Counted from the first letter of the stretch, positions 10,724 through 25,600 are shown. The stretch: DNA of 64,000 nucleotides from Chionoecetes opilio (GCA_016584305.1 JACEEZ010024141.1:226560-290559), one strand, 5' to 3'. Translations and numbers: made by a program. Notes: generated by a model from the letters alone, not told the origin.

Positions 10724-13700
10724 CTGGCCAGGAAGGGATCAACACAGGTCAAGGAAGTGTTGAGTGGCAATGTCCTGGCTCTTTCCTGGCACTTAAAACA
10801 CCTGTATTCATGACCTTCCACAGCATCCTCGTTTACCTGCACAGCAAGGTAGATGGAGGCTGTCACGGCAGAGAGGATGACAGTGAGGATGACGAAGAGA
10901 GTGACAAGGGAGTCCACAGCCGCCACCAGCATCACCACCGCCTGGCTGTCTGTGCGCACCAGCAACTGTTGGAGAAAAGGAATGGTGGGGGTACACATGC
11001 ATTCATATATACACATGCGCCCCCCCGTCCCTCCCTCCCCTCACACTAGGTTTTCTTCCTCCTTATTTCCTCATCTCTTCCTTCTCCTCCTCCTTGTCTT
11101 CCTCTTCCTCCTTATTTCCTCACCTCTTCCTTCTCCTCCTCCTTGTCTTCCTCTTCCTCCGTATTTCCTCATCTCTCCTTCTCATCCTGTCTTCCTCTTC
11201 CTCCTTATTTCCTCATCTCTTCCTTCTCCTCCTTGTCTTCGTCTTTGTCTTCCTCTTCCTCCTCCTCCTCCTCCTCCTCCTCTTCTCCTCTCTCCTTTAC
11301 TCTCTGCTCTTTTTCTCTCTCCTCTCCTCCCTCACCTTTGCCAACCCCCTGATGGGTGCCGGCAGCAGGGCAGAGTGCCGAGGACCCAGGAAGGCCGCCG
11401 TCCTGCTCCTCACGGCCCCCACGGCGCTGGCCACCACGCTGCCATTCTTAGCACTCCACACCAGGTACCGCGAGGCTGCACAGGAGGCATGGGTTGTGGG
11501 TGAGTGAAGGGTGTGTGTGTATCTATCGTGTTGCATTTACTTATACTCGCCTCACGTTAAATGGGTGAAAATGGGGCCCTCACTCCCCCCCTTCGGAACG
11601 CTTGGAATCGGCTGAGGTGTTGGGTGTTGGGGTTTTAGGGCAGAACTTGGAGTAAGGCATTCACACCCAATCTCGTGCGTTCGGAAGGGGGGAGTGCGGG
11701 GGCCCCATTTTCGCCAAATTAACGTGTGGCGAGTACAGTTGCAGTATACATACAGTATAATATAAACAAATATAAACAATACAAATAGAATACAAAATCA
11801 AATACAATAAATATGACACTCTTCTGCCGCACTCACCGAGCTTCTTGATTCCGTAGTAGAGCATAGCGGTGGGCAGCAGCGGCAGCAGGTAGTTGTGGCG
11901 CCACAGCTCCACCAGCACGCACCCCACCAACACACCCTGAGGACACACATAAGAACATAAGAACATAAGGAAGCTACAAGAGGTCATGAGACCTACACGT
12001 GGTAGTTCTTGTTACTTAACACTACCTACATCCACCTTTCATCCCATCCATGAAATTATCTAGCCTCCTTTTAAAACTCCCTAATGACTCAGCACTAACC
12101 ACCTGACGACTGAGCCCATTCCAATCATTTACCACCCTATTTGTGAACCAGTTTCTTCCTATATTTTTTTTAAATCTACGCTTTTCCAGTTTGAATTTGT
12201 TACTTCTTGTTCTACCCTGCCTACCACACACACTCTATGGACACTTGCTCGGCTTACTCTGCTACTCTACCACCATTACTACCCTTGCTGTTGATGCCTT
12301 TCTGTTTACACTGTGCCTGACACCCACCCCTAGAAAAATTTGGATGCAATGCACAATCACCCAAGCGGTAAGGGTTAAGGGGAGCGTCACACAAATATTT
12401 CCAAACAAAATCGAAATATTTGAAAAAAAATATCATGCGTAGTTGAACACTTTAGCAAGCTTGTGACAAAGTATTATAAAGAAGCAGCAAAACTGAAAGA
12501 GTTATGGCTGATTTTCTCCCTACCCCCTCCCCCACCGAAAAATGTCCGTAAAGAAAATTTGTATGATATTCACTGGCATAGGCAAACTGGCACCTCTCAG
12601 TCCCTCTCTGTGAGACAGAGGGTCATCTCAAGGCCTCAGTAGTGAGGGAATAGAGGGAGAAGTCGGGTGTCGCTGCCCGTCTCTCAGCCTTCCCCCATTC
12701 CTGATCCCTCCAGACCATTTACCAATTATTCAGCACAGGATTGATCTACCTCACGCTCTCTACCTCCTCCACCACCATGCCGAGGACATCAAGGCATAAA
12801 GTGGCTCAGAGAGAGAGAATGCTGGCTGTAGTTCAGCAAACTGTCCATGCGCGTCCAACAGCTAGCACCCTTTTGTGACTTGTACCTTTTGCAAAAGGGG
12901 GGACCAGATACCAGCTATGTCATATAACACTTCAAGAGTAATAGAGAGCGTGGCTGCGAGAGTAAACAAACAAACCAGCATCTGCACAGACTCGCTGAGC
13001 CTCGAGGTATTAAGGGTGTGCGACTTTTTAAACCACGGGCCTTTAAACCTCTCTACTGAATTTTTTTTTTTTCTTCCAGTTTTCCTTTAATAACTTCGCC
13101 ACTATTGTACCAAATTTAATAAACAATATATCATTGGAGAGAGGAATGAAGATGTGATTTTCTCATCTTTCGTTTTTTTCCAATTTGGGTAAATAATTGC
13201 AAATAATAGCAAATACATTTACAAGATCCAAAAAAATAAAATAAAAATCTTAACTCTTAAAAAGAATGAAATTCAAAATTCTTAAAAGATGAATCGTTTG
13301 GATATTTTGTAATGCATATTTGGTCATTTTTTCATCAGTGCAAGTCATTGGATAAGAACGTTATTATGAGTTAAATTTCTTAAAAAAATTATTTTTTTTT
13401 TTTTTTTTCAGTTATGTATCAAGATCTGAAAATGAGCTAGGATTATTTCGACATTAGCATACTTTTGACATAAAAGAAATCATGACAATACACTGATAAT
13501 TAAATAAGAAATGGTGTGACGCTCCCCTTAATTAACCCTTTATCGGGCAACGAACCATATTTGGTAACTAAAATGGGCGTCCAAAATGGCCCCCCTTCGC
13601 CTCTCTGTGAAGCAGTAGAAACGTGGTGATTTTCCCCAGCCAATCAGCAAAGATCAGGCTACGTCACAGCAAGTGACGTCATGGTGTCTGCCCACTCAGC

Positions 13701-16700
13701 TCCGGCCCAGAGCGTCTCAAACTTCAGTCTTCCTTCAGAGCTCGTGAAGTGTGGGTCTGCACCTCTACTCAGTCCCACGCCCACGGCCCTAACATCGTAA
13801 CTAATAATGGTAAGTTCATGAAACACACACCTTATACACATGAATAGTTGTACTAAATATTGAGATACAGCTAAGTATTAATTATCCGCCCTTGGGGGGA
13901 CCGAAGGTAGGTCGGATAATTGGAATAGTCGGATGTTCGGATATCACAGTAACCATAAACGTAAGGTCAAAATGGTATAGAACATAAAAGATGCAGCTCT
14001 TGAAGGCCGATCCAGTGGTATACGCGAAAGTAAAATTCATGCATAAATAAAGCCATAAATCAATGTTTTCTAAAAACTTAAAAAAACGAAGTAAAATAAA
14101 TGGCCAAAACAAGACACAATGTGGTGGTGAAAAAAGTCGGTTGTTTGGACAAGTCGGATGTTTGGAGGTCGGATGTTGGGAATTTGGCTGTAGGTGTCAT
14201 TTACCTAGGATCTATATAAATTAGTTAATTCATTGCGTGAAAAATGGTGACACCATATTTGATCATATGCCCTATTCACCTAAGACTAGGGCAAGTAAGG
14301 GTATGTCTATATCTGATCATACGCCCGACGCAGCTTCATGAATACTATTTTCAGGAGTGAGCCACAGAACCCCTAGCAGCCTGTGGATGAGGTCATGGTT
14401 GCCTAAAAAGGTAAGAGAGCTGGCAACCTTAGGCAGTACATTCAAAACAAGCCAGACAAATGGGGACTCAAGTTGTTTTGCCAGGGCTTCTGAGGATAGC
14501 CTAATCAGGACATGGTACTATAACAGGGGAAGTCTATAGTGGAGGCTTCCGGTGTCCCCCTGACACCTGAACAAGAAGTCATGGGTTCCACCAAACAGAT
14601 AGTTTCTGTCCTGGCCAGCACTATGTCCTGCTCCACCACCACAGCCATCTTCGCAGACAACTTCTTCACCAGCCTGGAGATAGTTCGTTACCTCAAGGAC
14701 CAGAACTGCAGTTACATGGGGACAGACAGGAACAACAGGATAGGCAAGCCTCCACTCAAGGCTATCAAGGAGATGGAGGAGAAGGCTGTCCCTCTTGGTA
14801 CTTGTGACTACATCACTAGTGACGATGGCATCCTGGCCCTCATGCAGTGGAAGGACAAGAGGATTGTCACTCTGCTGTCAACAGACATGGGGGTGGAGTC
14901 CATATCCTCTGTCTCCCGGTACTACAGTCACACCAAGAAGGAGGATGTGAGCTGCCCTGCTGTCATCAAGAGCAACAATGCCAACATGGGGGACATTGAC
15001 AACAGCGACATGCTGGTCCACCTCAACCGCACCCCCATGAAGGCCAAGAGGTGGTACATGCGAATGTTAGCAAATGTCATAGATCTCAGCATCACCAATG
15101 CCTGGATCCAGGTGTACAGGCGGGACTGCATAGCTCTTGCTGAGACTGGACTGACACTGAAGAACTTCAGGATCCAGGTGTTCAGGAGTGCCAGCGGCCA
15201 AAGGCCAGGCACATCACGCCCCCGAAGAAGCTCAGCAGCTCCAGGCAGCCTCAACACCACTGTTGATGTCCCCATGCCTGTCAGGGGGCACCGTAGTCAT
15301 GTGCCAGAGAACTCTGTGAGGTTTGACCTGACCTTGTTCCATGCCCCTGTCTACACTACCTGCCAGACCTGCAGGCTCTGCAGCAGGAAGGGGCACATCT
15401 TGAGGTCAAACGTGCTCTGCAGGGTCTGCAAGGTCAACCTGTGCCTCAATGCTGAGATCAACTGCTTCATAAAGTACCATGAGATAATTGCCTAAGTGCC
15501 TGGAGTGGACTGGACTGGACTAGAGTTTGATAAGTGTGTGATATTTGTGACCAAATGCCAGTATAAGTACCTCAGCAAAAATATTTGTATAAAATCAGCA
15601 TTTTTGTTTTTTTGTATTCGCATACTTTCTTTTAAATCAGTAAATGTTCCTTTAACAATATATGTTTCTATTTTTCCTTAATTAAAAATTTTAAATGTAC
15701 ACTTGTTGGAATTTTTGTTACCTTATCAATCAATCAATCATTGGGGGCATACGCCGGGGGCGCGTCGCCTCGCCCACCCTACGACGCCACTCCCGAGGGT
15801 CACCACGCGCGAGTTCCCATGCAGGCTCCTTTCCCATACCAAGCAGCTCTCGACAAGAAACATCAACTTGCCCCAGCCACGAGCCTTGTGGGTGCCCTTT
15901 TGGCCTCCTCCACGCCGGATTGTCTCTTACAGATACAACCCGATGGGAAGGATCGGTTTCAGGGTAGCGTGCCACATGCCCATATAGCCGAAGTTGGCGC
16001 TGACGGACTATGCAGGTAATAGGCCTCGATTCAGTCTCACGGTGCAATCGCTGATTTGACACGTAATCATCCCAGCGATACCCCATGATTCTGCGAAGAC
16101 ACCTATTACCAAAGGCATTGATTCGTCTCTTCAAGTCACTATTTAGTGTCCATGTCTCACAACCATAGAGTAAGACAGGGATCACAAGCGATTTGAAGAT
16201 CCGGATCTTTGTCCTCCTGCACAGGTACCGACAACGCCAAATACTCCCGCTGAGCGAGTCCATAACACCGTGGGCTATGCCAATCCGCCGTAAGACTTCT
16301 TGACGTGACCCGCCGTCATTATGGACTGCGCTACCAAGGTATGTAAAACTTTCCAAGATCTCAATGTCCTCGCCACATGCATGAACAGACTGTACTGCTT
16401 CATCTAGTAAGTCTCCAAACACCTGGACCTTGGTCTTGAGCCAGGAGACCTCAAGTCCCAAAGGCTTTGCCTCCTCGTGCAGCGCCTCGAGAGCCATCAC
16501 CAGGACCTCCAGCGACTCAGCAAAGATTACTGCATCATCGGCAAAAACAAGATCAGTGATCTTGGTGTTGCCAACGGATGCTCCACAATCACTTTGATCT
16601 ACAACCTTGTCCAATACCCAGTCCATACAAGCATTGAAAAGTGATGGGGCAAGGACGCACCCTTGCCTCACTCCTGTATTCACAGGAAAGAAGCCGGATA

Positions 16701-19700
16701 CACCTGCCCCACACTTCACAGCACTCTCAGTCCCAGAATACAGACCAGTTATCAAACCAATAGTCCTTGCAGGAATCCCTCGAAGTCGCAGAAGATCCCA
16801 GAGTGACTCACGATGCACTGAGTCAAACGCCTTCTTGAGATCAACATAGGCTGCAAGCATCCCCTGTCGAAACTCACGTCGGCGTTCCACCAGGACACGA
16901 AGCGCTAGGATACGGTCCGTCCGGTTACCTTATACCGGCGAGGAACTGTTTATGGTAATTTCTTTGACCTAGATTTGCAACATAAAATTGCAAATTTTTC
17001 AAAAATTCACATGAGTAAAAAAGTCTTGTAATATCATCAATTAATGATATCAGGTATTGAAATTTTGAATTTTGGAGTATTTCTATGAGTGCCCGATAAA
17101 GGGTTAAGAGGCAGCCTAGCCCTGTATCCCACCTTGAGATATATGTTGCTGCCGTTCTCCTCCTCTGCTTGGCCCCGGGAGTGGGGCAAGCCAGTCCCCC
17201 CGGCACCCAGCAGCACCTTGGGCCGGGGTGTCTCGGAGGCGGGCGCTGAGGTGGGGGCGCTGGGTTCCTGCAGGAGAGAGTGGGTGATAATTAGTTAACA
17301 TGAGTCTGAACCTTTACATTGTGACATGTCCCCAGGTCACCCAGGATCAACAGTGATGACTCAAGGTGTCTTGAAGCTTCATATAACATTTCTTTTTATA
17401 GACTTCTGCAACATTCACAGTCTTGGATCTAATTATTAATCTGAAGAACATCACCTCTCCTCCTCTAGACCTCATCTTCTTTTCCTCACTGAAACCCAGG
17501 TGTTTGTGGTTACTGACACCAGTCCCTTTTCTGTTCCCTCTTACTTTTCACACACTTTCCCTAATCCTAAAGCCTGTAAAACTTGGTTTAACTCTGCTTG
17601 CTCTCGTGTTGTACATGTTAGAGAGGCGGCTCATAGGCGGTACTGTAACCATCCATCTCCTGAAACTCATGCCTTTTATTTTTCTGCCCATAATCATGCC
17701 AAATATATTCTTCAACCTGCCAAAGAGCCCTTCATCAAAATGTCAATCTTTCTGGATCAAACTCCTCTCAAGATTTCTGGCACCTTGCCAACTCAAAAAA
17801 CTCTCCAACAATTTTCTTCTTCATCTTTCCCTCCTATAAATCCCCAGATGGCTCCACAGCTGTCTCATCTATTTCTTCACTCAAACCTTTGCTCTTAATT
17901 CCACTCTGGATGATGCGGGCTTGTTCTTCCTTCTCCTCCACCCAATGACTATATTATGCCCGTTATTAAGATCCTTCATAATGATGTTTTTTATGGCTTC
18001 TCTGGCCTAGATCCTCAGAAGGCTTACGGTCCTGACGGGGTCCCTCCTATTGTTCTTAAAAACTGTGCTTTTGTACATGCACCCTGCCTGGTCAAACTCT
18101 TCCATCTATGTCTATCTACATCTACCTTTTCTTCTTGCTGGGAAGATAGAGCTGGAGTATGTGAGTGAGGGGATGTAAGAGTGAGAGGAATGGAAAGAAA
18201 ATGTGAGAATGGGGTGTGGGGTGAGAATGGGGTGACTCTCTGCGGTGCCCACACTCTTGAGGGAATAACAAGGAACAGGGCTATGTATAGATTGAATTAG
18301 ACTATTGGAGTATAACAAACAAACAATTCAACAAAATAAACATATGTTCGTCAGTTTGGTGATTAACAGGCCACTGCATCATCATCATCATCATCCTAAA
18401 CTTGATCATCGTGTATTTCCTGGTGGTAATGGACAGGACAGGTCAGTATCTGAGGTCTTCACTAACACCCGGACAACCAGGAAACTCTGATCTCAGGCAA
18501 CCATGAAGGTAACATGTGTTCCCATCATAACACAGGATCAAACTGGATGAGTGGGTGGTTGAATGGTAACCACTCAATACTAAATGTTGTCATGTGGGTA
18601 TCTCATCTAACCAGGGCTGCCTTTACCCAAGCACACAATGCAACAGGACAAGGAAATATATATGGATGGTAGCACAAAGAAGGAAAGGCCAAGGAAGACA
18701 TGGAGGCAGTGTATTGAAGAGGATCTGGCAGCATCGGGCATTAAAGAAGTTGAGGCAATGGATAGAAATAGTTGGAACCGTATCATCAACCGTCTAACCT
18801 CATAAGATATTAAGGGAAAATCTGACGTTAAACCAAAAGAAGAAGATGGTAGGACAAAAAATAAAAAAAGAGAAGGATGAAAATAAGGACAAAACAAAAA
18901 CAGGAGATAAAAGCCGTCCCCAGAATGCAGTGTATACCTTCTCCTCCTTGAGCTCCTCCACTCCTGTCTTGGGCTGATCAGTTTCCTGGGAGGGCTTCTG
19001 AGGGGCAGGGGCAGCTTCAGGGGGCGTGGAGGAGAGACGTCCTTCCCCTTCCTCCTCCTCCGCTACAGGGGACAGAGTGGGCAAATGGCTCTCCTCTTCA
19101 CCTTCCTCCTGGAGACAGTAAATAGGTCTTGTTGTGATGCAAACTTTATTGAGTGACTTACATATGATCAGCATTACTCAGGAAGCAGGACAGGTCAGCA
19201 CAAGAGCAACCCATAAACCAGAGCAAACACAGCACGAACAGTACAGACACTCCCTTGCTCAAAGACATTCACATTACGTACATAGGAATTTTCTAAGATA
19301 ACCTGCCTATGAATACAAATTGTGGCTTTCGTAGATACTTAACCTTTGTCACGTTGTCCGGTACGTGCACAAATGAGGGGCAGTTACCTATACCCACATA
19401 AGTGCCACAAAGTTGAAAAGGCTGCCTGAAAGCTCTACACAAAAATATCTACATATAAAAAGTAATAGAGAGGTGAGACGAGGACAGAGCCACACATCAG
19501 CTCTACCCACAGCCATGAGCACTCAAACACACACACAATGGCCAATGAGGCAGCTGATATGGAGTCATTCTTCCTCTTTTCACCACTCAATGATGCCTCC
19601 TACTGACATAACATTATCATGAAGTAGAAGTTTGAGTAATTTTTGTGGTTATTATTTCAAAAAGGCAGGATTAATGCATGAAGAATACTATAGTCCTCCT

Positions 19701-22635
19701 CCTCTTCTTTCTCCTCCATCCCTTCCTCCTTTTGCTCCTCCATTATCATAACACAACCACCCCCACAAAACTCTCTTCCCTCCTTTCCTCTATATTATCA
19801 TATGACAGTGGAAATTAGAGTTCAAATTTCTGAAACTACCGTACTAAGGGAACAATTCTCGCTAACACACCCGTCAGTTAGGAGTCAAAACACTACGATA
19901 TCAAGGATTCTGTGGCGACATATTTCTGACTTAAATCAAAACACCACAACTGCAATAATTTCCTGTACTTACCACTATTCTGAAGCAGGGTATGGGCTTG
20001 AGCAGCTGCTGCTGCTGTTGCTGCTGCTCATCCTCTCCACGACACACCACCAACGCCGCCTCCACCACAGACACACCCTCCCCCTCTGTGTGGTGAGCCA
20101 GGTAAGGGAACAGTATTACGGGGTGGACTGAGGGAGTGAGGAACGTATGTGTGACACGGAGGCAAAGGGTGTAGCAGAGACTAGCATGGTGTAACAAGAC
20201 TATGTATTGTTAAACATAGAGAAGATGGGAAGAGTGAGGAAGGAAGTGAGGAATTGGAAGCTCACTCTCTCTCTCTCTCTTTCTGTGTGTGTGTGTGTAT
20301 TCATCTAGTTGTATTTTACAGGGCCTGAGCAACGCTCGCATGGTCCAGTCTCAATATCAACATTTTTATCATTCATCCTTCCTTAGTGCTTAGTGCTTAG
20401 TGTAGGCTGAAGCCACCACCCCGGGAGGCGGGTCACAAACCCCCGGCTAACACCCGGTACCCATTCACTGCTGGGTGGACAGGGGCTCGGGTTTGAAGGA
20501 AACAGCCCATCTGTTTCCGCTCCGCCCGGGGATCGAACCCGGGACTTCTCGGTTGTGAACCGAGCGTGCTACCACTACACTACGGAGTACCCCTAAAACT
20601 TCAAAAAAGGTTATGCACATACCAAGTAAAATTAAGGGTAAATACATACCAAGTATGAAAGGTTTATGCCATGAAGTGAAGAAGTTACGGTTACCCATAT
20701 TGGAGAAAAGAAGAAAATGAAGAGACATGATTGTGTTATACAAATGTGTAATGGCAAAAAGAAAAGATAAATGTAGGTTTATTTCAACAGGGAAAGTCGC
20801 CTTTAACTCCTTGAGACCCAGATCTTTCCTTTGCTATAGGAAATCGTCTGTAGTTAGCCATAAAATTACGAAAAAGTAACTAAATACACTTAATTAGCTA
20901 GTGAGCAAGGGTATTAAGCAGTTCATATCCATAGAATATTGCTTACATTAACTAAAATAGTCTAATGGTACTCAAATTACAATGGAAATTACGTTCTGGA
21001 CCTCAAGGGGTTAAGAGGACACAGCAAGAAACTCAACGAGAAGAGGAGATAAGAATGTACAGGATTCCCTAAATAGAGCAATAGATCAGTGGCATGCAGT
21101 AACAGTGTTGTTTGTGCAAGGAGAATGCAGCAATATAAGAAAAATGATAATTTGGTATCACAAGATGGGATTTTACCAGCTAGATTGAATCTTGTAATCA
21201 TAAAAGATTCACATCTTAAATACTTATCACACTCAGGCCCTTCTCCCCAACGTGCGGGGCGGCACAAAACCCACAGCAATTCTTTCCTGTTAATACCTCA
21301 TACAACTTGCATTTTATACATTCCAAATATATACAACATACTTTTAACCCCTCGAGACCCAGAACGTAATTTCCATTGTAATTTGGCTACCATTAGACGA
21401 TTTTCAGTGAATATAAGCAGTATTTTATAGATATGACCTGTTTAGTATCCTTGTCGACTAACAATTTTGTATATTTAGTTACTTTTCGTAATTTTATGGC
21501 TAACAACGTACAATTTTTTATTGCAAAGGAAAGATCTGGGCGTGAAGGGGTTAAAAAAGGTAATGGATACAAATAGGTAAACACTCACTCTGTGCCTTGA
21601 GGTAGGCCTGGACGTCCAGCACCTCGGTACACAGGCCGGCCAGCAGCAGGACACACAGCACCAGGAACACCACCACACTGCCCGCCGGCCACACCCCTGC
21701 CAGGCACAGAACACACACATGTACGTCCACCCATCTCCTAGGCAGGTGTGTGTATTTACCTTGTTGTGGCAGACAGATCAAATAAAATAAAATCATCACA
21801 GGTGTCACTTTAAAAAAAAATCCAGCCAGCCACCAAGGGCAAGGGCCAACCATTACAGTCCTTCAGAATGTGCCGGGCCAACCACCGGAGCCCTCAAGGA
21901 AAAGAAGATAAAAACCTAGGGAAGGAAGATAATAGCCTACAGACGCTATAGGCTCCAATGTAACAAAACAAAACAAAACAAGTAAATAAATTTTTTTTAA
22001 AAAAAATACAGGGCTTCATCTATACTTGTGGTCCTGTTTCAATGTCTGTATCTATTGTCTGCATATCTACACAGCGGCCCATTGGTGTGGTGGTTAGCCC
22101 ACTCGGCCACAAGTGAGAGGTCTGTCAGGTCCAAGAGGACGTGGGTTTGATTCCCCAGCTGTACAGAAACTCCTGCTTCCAACAACTCCGTCAATCTAGT
22201 ACAAATTCTGAGGCGGGACCAAATTTGTGTCACTGGGCATAGAAGCAGTTCTGTAGTGTCCTATTCTTCTTTATTCATATATTAAAATATGACCAACAAA
22301 GAATTCTACAGTTACTGTCAAGAACTCAATTCAATACCCTTTTAGTTATACACAATGTGAAAATATTTTTATGGCCTTTAATAAACACAATATAATTGAA
22401 TTCTTGTTGGGTTAAAACACTAAAAGTATTTATTGTCAGTCGTGACATGGGATGGGTTGATTGAAATTAAACTTACATAGAATATTCGTAAATATGTCAA
22501 CAGAAAAGTGGAACCAATGAGAATAAATGACGTCATCTGGCTCTGGTAGTAAAATTGTACTCAAATGATGCAATCAACACACCTCCCATACTGAATCATA
22601 TTATACTGTGTCTACTTAACCTTTCTGTCTAACCC

Positions 22636-22678
<43 letters not shown>

Positions 22679-25600
22679 GTGTGTATGTGTGTGGAGGGGT
22701 AATGGCAGTTGTAAAATGAGGGGCCTCAAGTTAAAGTATCTCCTATTCAATGCAAAAAGAATTCCCAAAGAAATTGCTCATGATCTGAGTTGTCTGAAAG
22801 TAGTGTAAAAGGCAGTAAATAAATAATTACGAAAAAAAAAAAAAAAAAGAAGAAGCATATAATCATAAACAACAAAGTTCAGATAATTTTGACAACACTC
22901 TCAGCAGATACATATACCAAAATAAATTAAAGAACACTGGTGATCTTTCCAAACTTGACCCAACACCTGCCTCCACCTCCCACTGACCTGACACGCCAGC
23001 CGCTGCCACCAGCCACACAGGCACACTGAGGCGCCCCAGGACCTGCGACGACCGGTCTGACCAGAAGAACACCACAGCAACCAGGTACCCGGTGACCAGC
23101 GCTAAGGCCTGAGGGGGAGGAGGGATGTAAAAGGGAAGGAGGCAGAGATATTCATACACACTAGAGATACACACATACACACATACAAGAGAAGGTCAAT
23201 ACACAAGAGGACATACACAAAAACTAGGAAAAGGGAGATGCCTGAACAAAATAAAGAAGTACAGCTTCCCTCATAGAAATATAGACGTTTGGAATGGACT
23301 AAAGGAGGAGGTGATAGCGGCAAATAATGTGCACTAATTGAAAGAAAGACTGGATAAATGTAGATACAGAGACAGGACCACACGAGTGTAGCTCAGATCC
23401 TGTAAAACACAAATAGGGAAACACAAATAGGTAAACACACTACAGTAACTCTTCACCAGGGCCGTTTCTTATTATATGCGAACTACGCGGTTGCACAGGG
23501 CCCCCGAAGCCACCAAGGGGCCCGCAAGCTGAAATTATTTGTTTTGTTCTTTTATATATTAAAATGTGTGTTGAGTATCGGTATACAGTGTCCGCAAAAA
23601 GTATTGGCCGGGCAAACGCTAAAAAAAGTTATTTGGATGGTTCGGCGTTGCCTGGTGATTCCCTCCACAGTACAGCTCGTACGTCTGGGACCGTCACAGG
23701 CTGTGAGAAGTGTATGGGGGATGACATGGCGGCACAAATGTCACACAAGTGCTCTCTGAGCTTCCACAGAAGGAGGAATGTTACACCCTGCTCTCGTGGT
23801 GAATTCTCTTATTTTCGCCCACAACTTTCTAGCCGCAGTATTTTTCAACCCAAGGCACTAGGATGGCTCCTACCAACTTATTATCTATAGAGGAAAAAGC
23901 ACGAAATTTAGCCTAGAAGGCTGATAATGTCTCTACTCAAGAAATTGCAATGAGGACAGGGCGAGGAGAGAGGAATATCAGGCGTCTTGTGGTGGCACCG
24001 CGGGACCTCCCACCTAACACTGTTTCATTACGTAAAATGTGTTTTGGAAGGCCAAAGAAGACTTGCAAGACCACAGATAGACTCCTGAAGTGAGAAGTAT
24101 GAAGGACCCACAGATCACTGCCAATGAAATCAAAATAAAACATCCATTATTGCTGGGAGAGGTTGCTGAACGGATGATGCAACACAGATTGCAGAAAGAA
24201 AAAAAATTGCCCCATTATCCTCCTCAACATAGGGGGATAATGGGGTGGCCAATACTTTTTGCGGACACTGTACCTACTGAAATTCTGATGAATCTCTAGA
24301 AATCAAGGTATTTTGATGGATTTTGCCATTAAAGTGCACCAGATTGATGCATAAAAATATTAAAAGCATGTCCCCGGACCACCTTAATGGGCTTGGAATC
24401 CCCCACCATAGTTGAGTACAAAACACATACACAAAAAGGCAGGTAAGCCACGCACCACATAACCATTAGTGGTGATGACGGTGACAACGGTGGTGGTGAC
24501 GGTGATGAGGCAGGAGAGCACGGTGTAGGCCAGGCTGGAGAGGAAGGTTGGGGTGTGGTGGATGACGATGTAGAGCAGCGGCAGGATGACAGTCACAGTC
24601 ACCACGCCCTTGACGTGACCCACCACAAACCTGCCACAACAAATGACTATATGACTGATGGGGTAAATGAAGGACTGATATACTTAATGGGTTTTAATAT
24701 GGTTGATTGCCTAATTTATGATGAGATTATTGGCTTCCTGGACTGACTGACTGGATAAATGACAGACTGAATAATTGTCAGACTGGATAAGGGACTGACT
24801 AATTTACTAAATTAGTTTTGATATGATTGACTGACTGACGTGATCATGCCTAAGCTAGAATATGCCAAGGTGGTGTGGTCCCCACACAAGAAGAAAGAAA
24901 TAAAGAAGATCGAAAGAATACAAAGAACAGCAACAAAGATGGTTCCTAGTCTGGCTGAGTTGACATACAAAGAGAGATTGGACAAGTTGGGACTACCATC
25001 TTTGGAGGAAAGAAGGAAAAGAGAGGATCTAATAGCGATGTATAGAAGAATAACGGGCTTGGAGAGAATTGACAAAGAGGACATGCTTGTGAGGGACACG
25101 GGAAGCACAAGAGGACACTTAAAAAAGCTGAAAAAGGAGATATACTTTGATCCTATCTAGACACTTTGCAAGTGCCAACTACAAGGTTATTGACTATACA
25201 AAGCGCCACCATGCCAGGACGAACTTGGTGGGCTCGAACCGCTGACCGAATGTGATGAAAAAGGAGATGCATGAAGGATCCTAATAAATACAGTTTTCCA
25301 AACCGGAGTATTGATCCGTGGAATGACCTGGACAATGATATAGTAAATGCAGAGTGTATCTCTGAGTTTAAGGATAAACTTGACTAAATGAGCTACGGAG
25401 ACAGAACCCTAGGAATGTAGGTCATTTCCCATATATTGCAACTAGGTAAATACACACACACACACACACACCATTGTTAAATTCTAGCACACCCTCACCT
25501 GCCTACAATCTCGGACACAGTGTCAATGAGTCTGAGAGGCAGGAAGGCGACGGAGACGGCGAGGAGGCTGTGGGACGTGTGCACCTGTGCCAGCCAGTCC

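Larger units (their letters stand above)
13536..17103. mobile_element. piggyBac-class element with a nested LINE
   Basis: The termini are CCCTTTATCGGGCA and its inverse complement, with TTAA at 13532-13535 and 17104-17107. A decayed piggyBac transposase (14354-15495, plus strand) lies inside. An RTE-type LINE (15727-16923) was inserted into its 3' untranslated region. The element sits in TMEM245 intron 8, opposite in coding strand to the gene. Confidence 0.88.

Noticed and set aside
10853..11503. 216-residue plus-strand frame
   Set aside because: It is the antisense shadow of TMEM245 exons 10 and 11 plus a CT-rich tract; the minus-strand exons have splice sites and family similarity.
14928..15275. 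115-residue minus-strand frame
   Set aside because: Antisense shadow of the piggyBac transposase.
20515..20590. Functional tRNA-Val gene on the minus strand
   Set aside because: The cloverleaf and A/B boxes are good, but the acceptor stem has mismatches and the sequence runs directly into a SINE body and LINE-like tail, with no terminator after the tRNA part.
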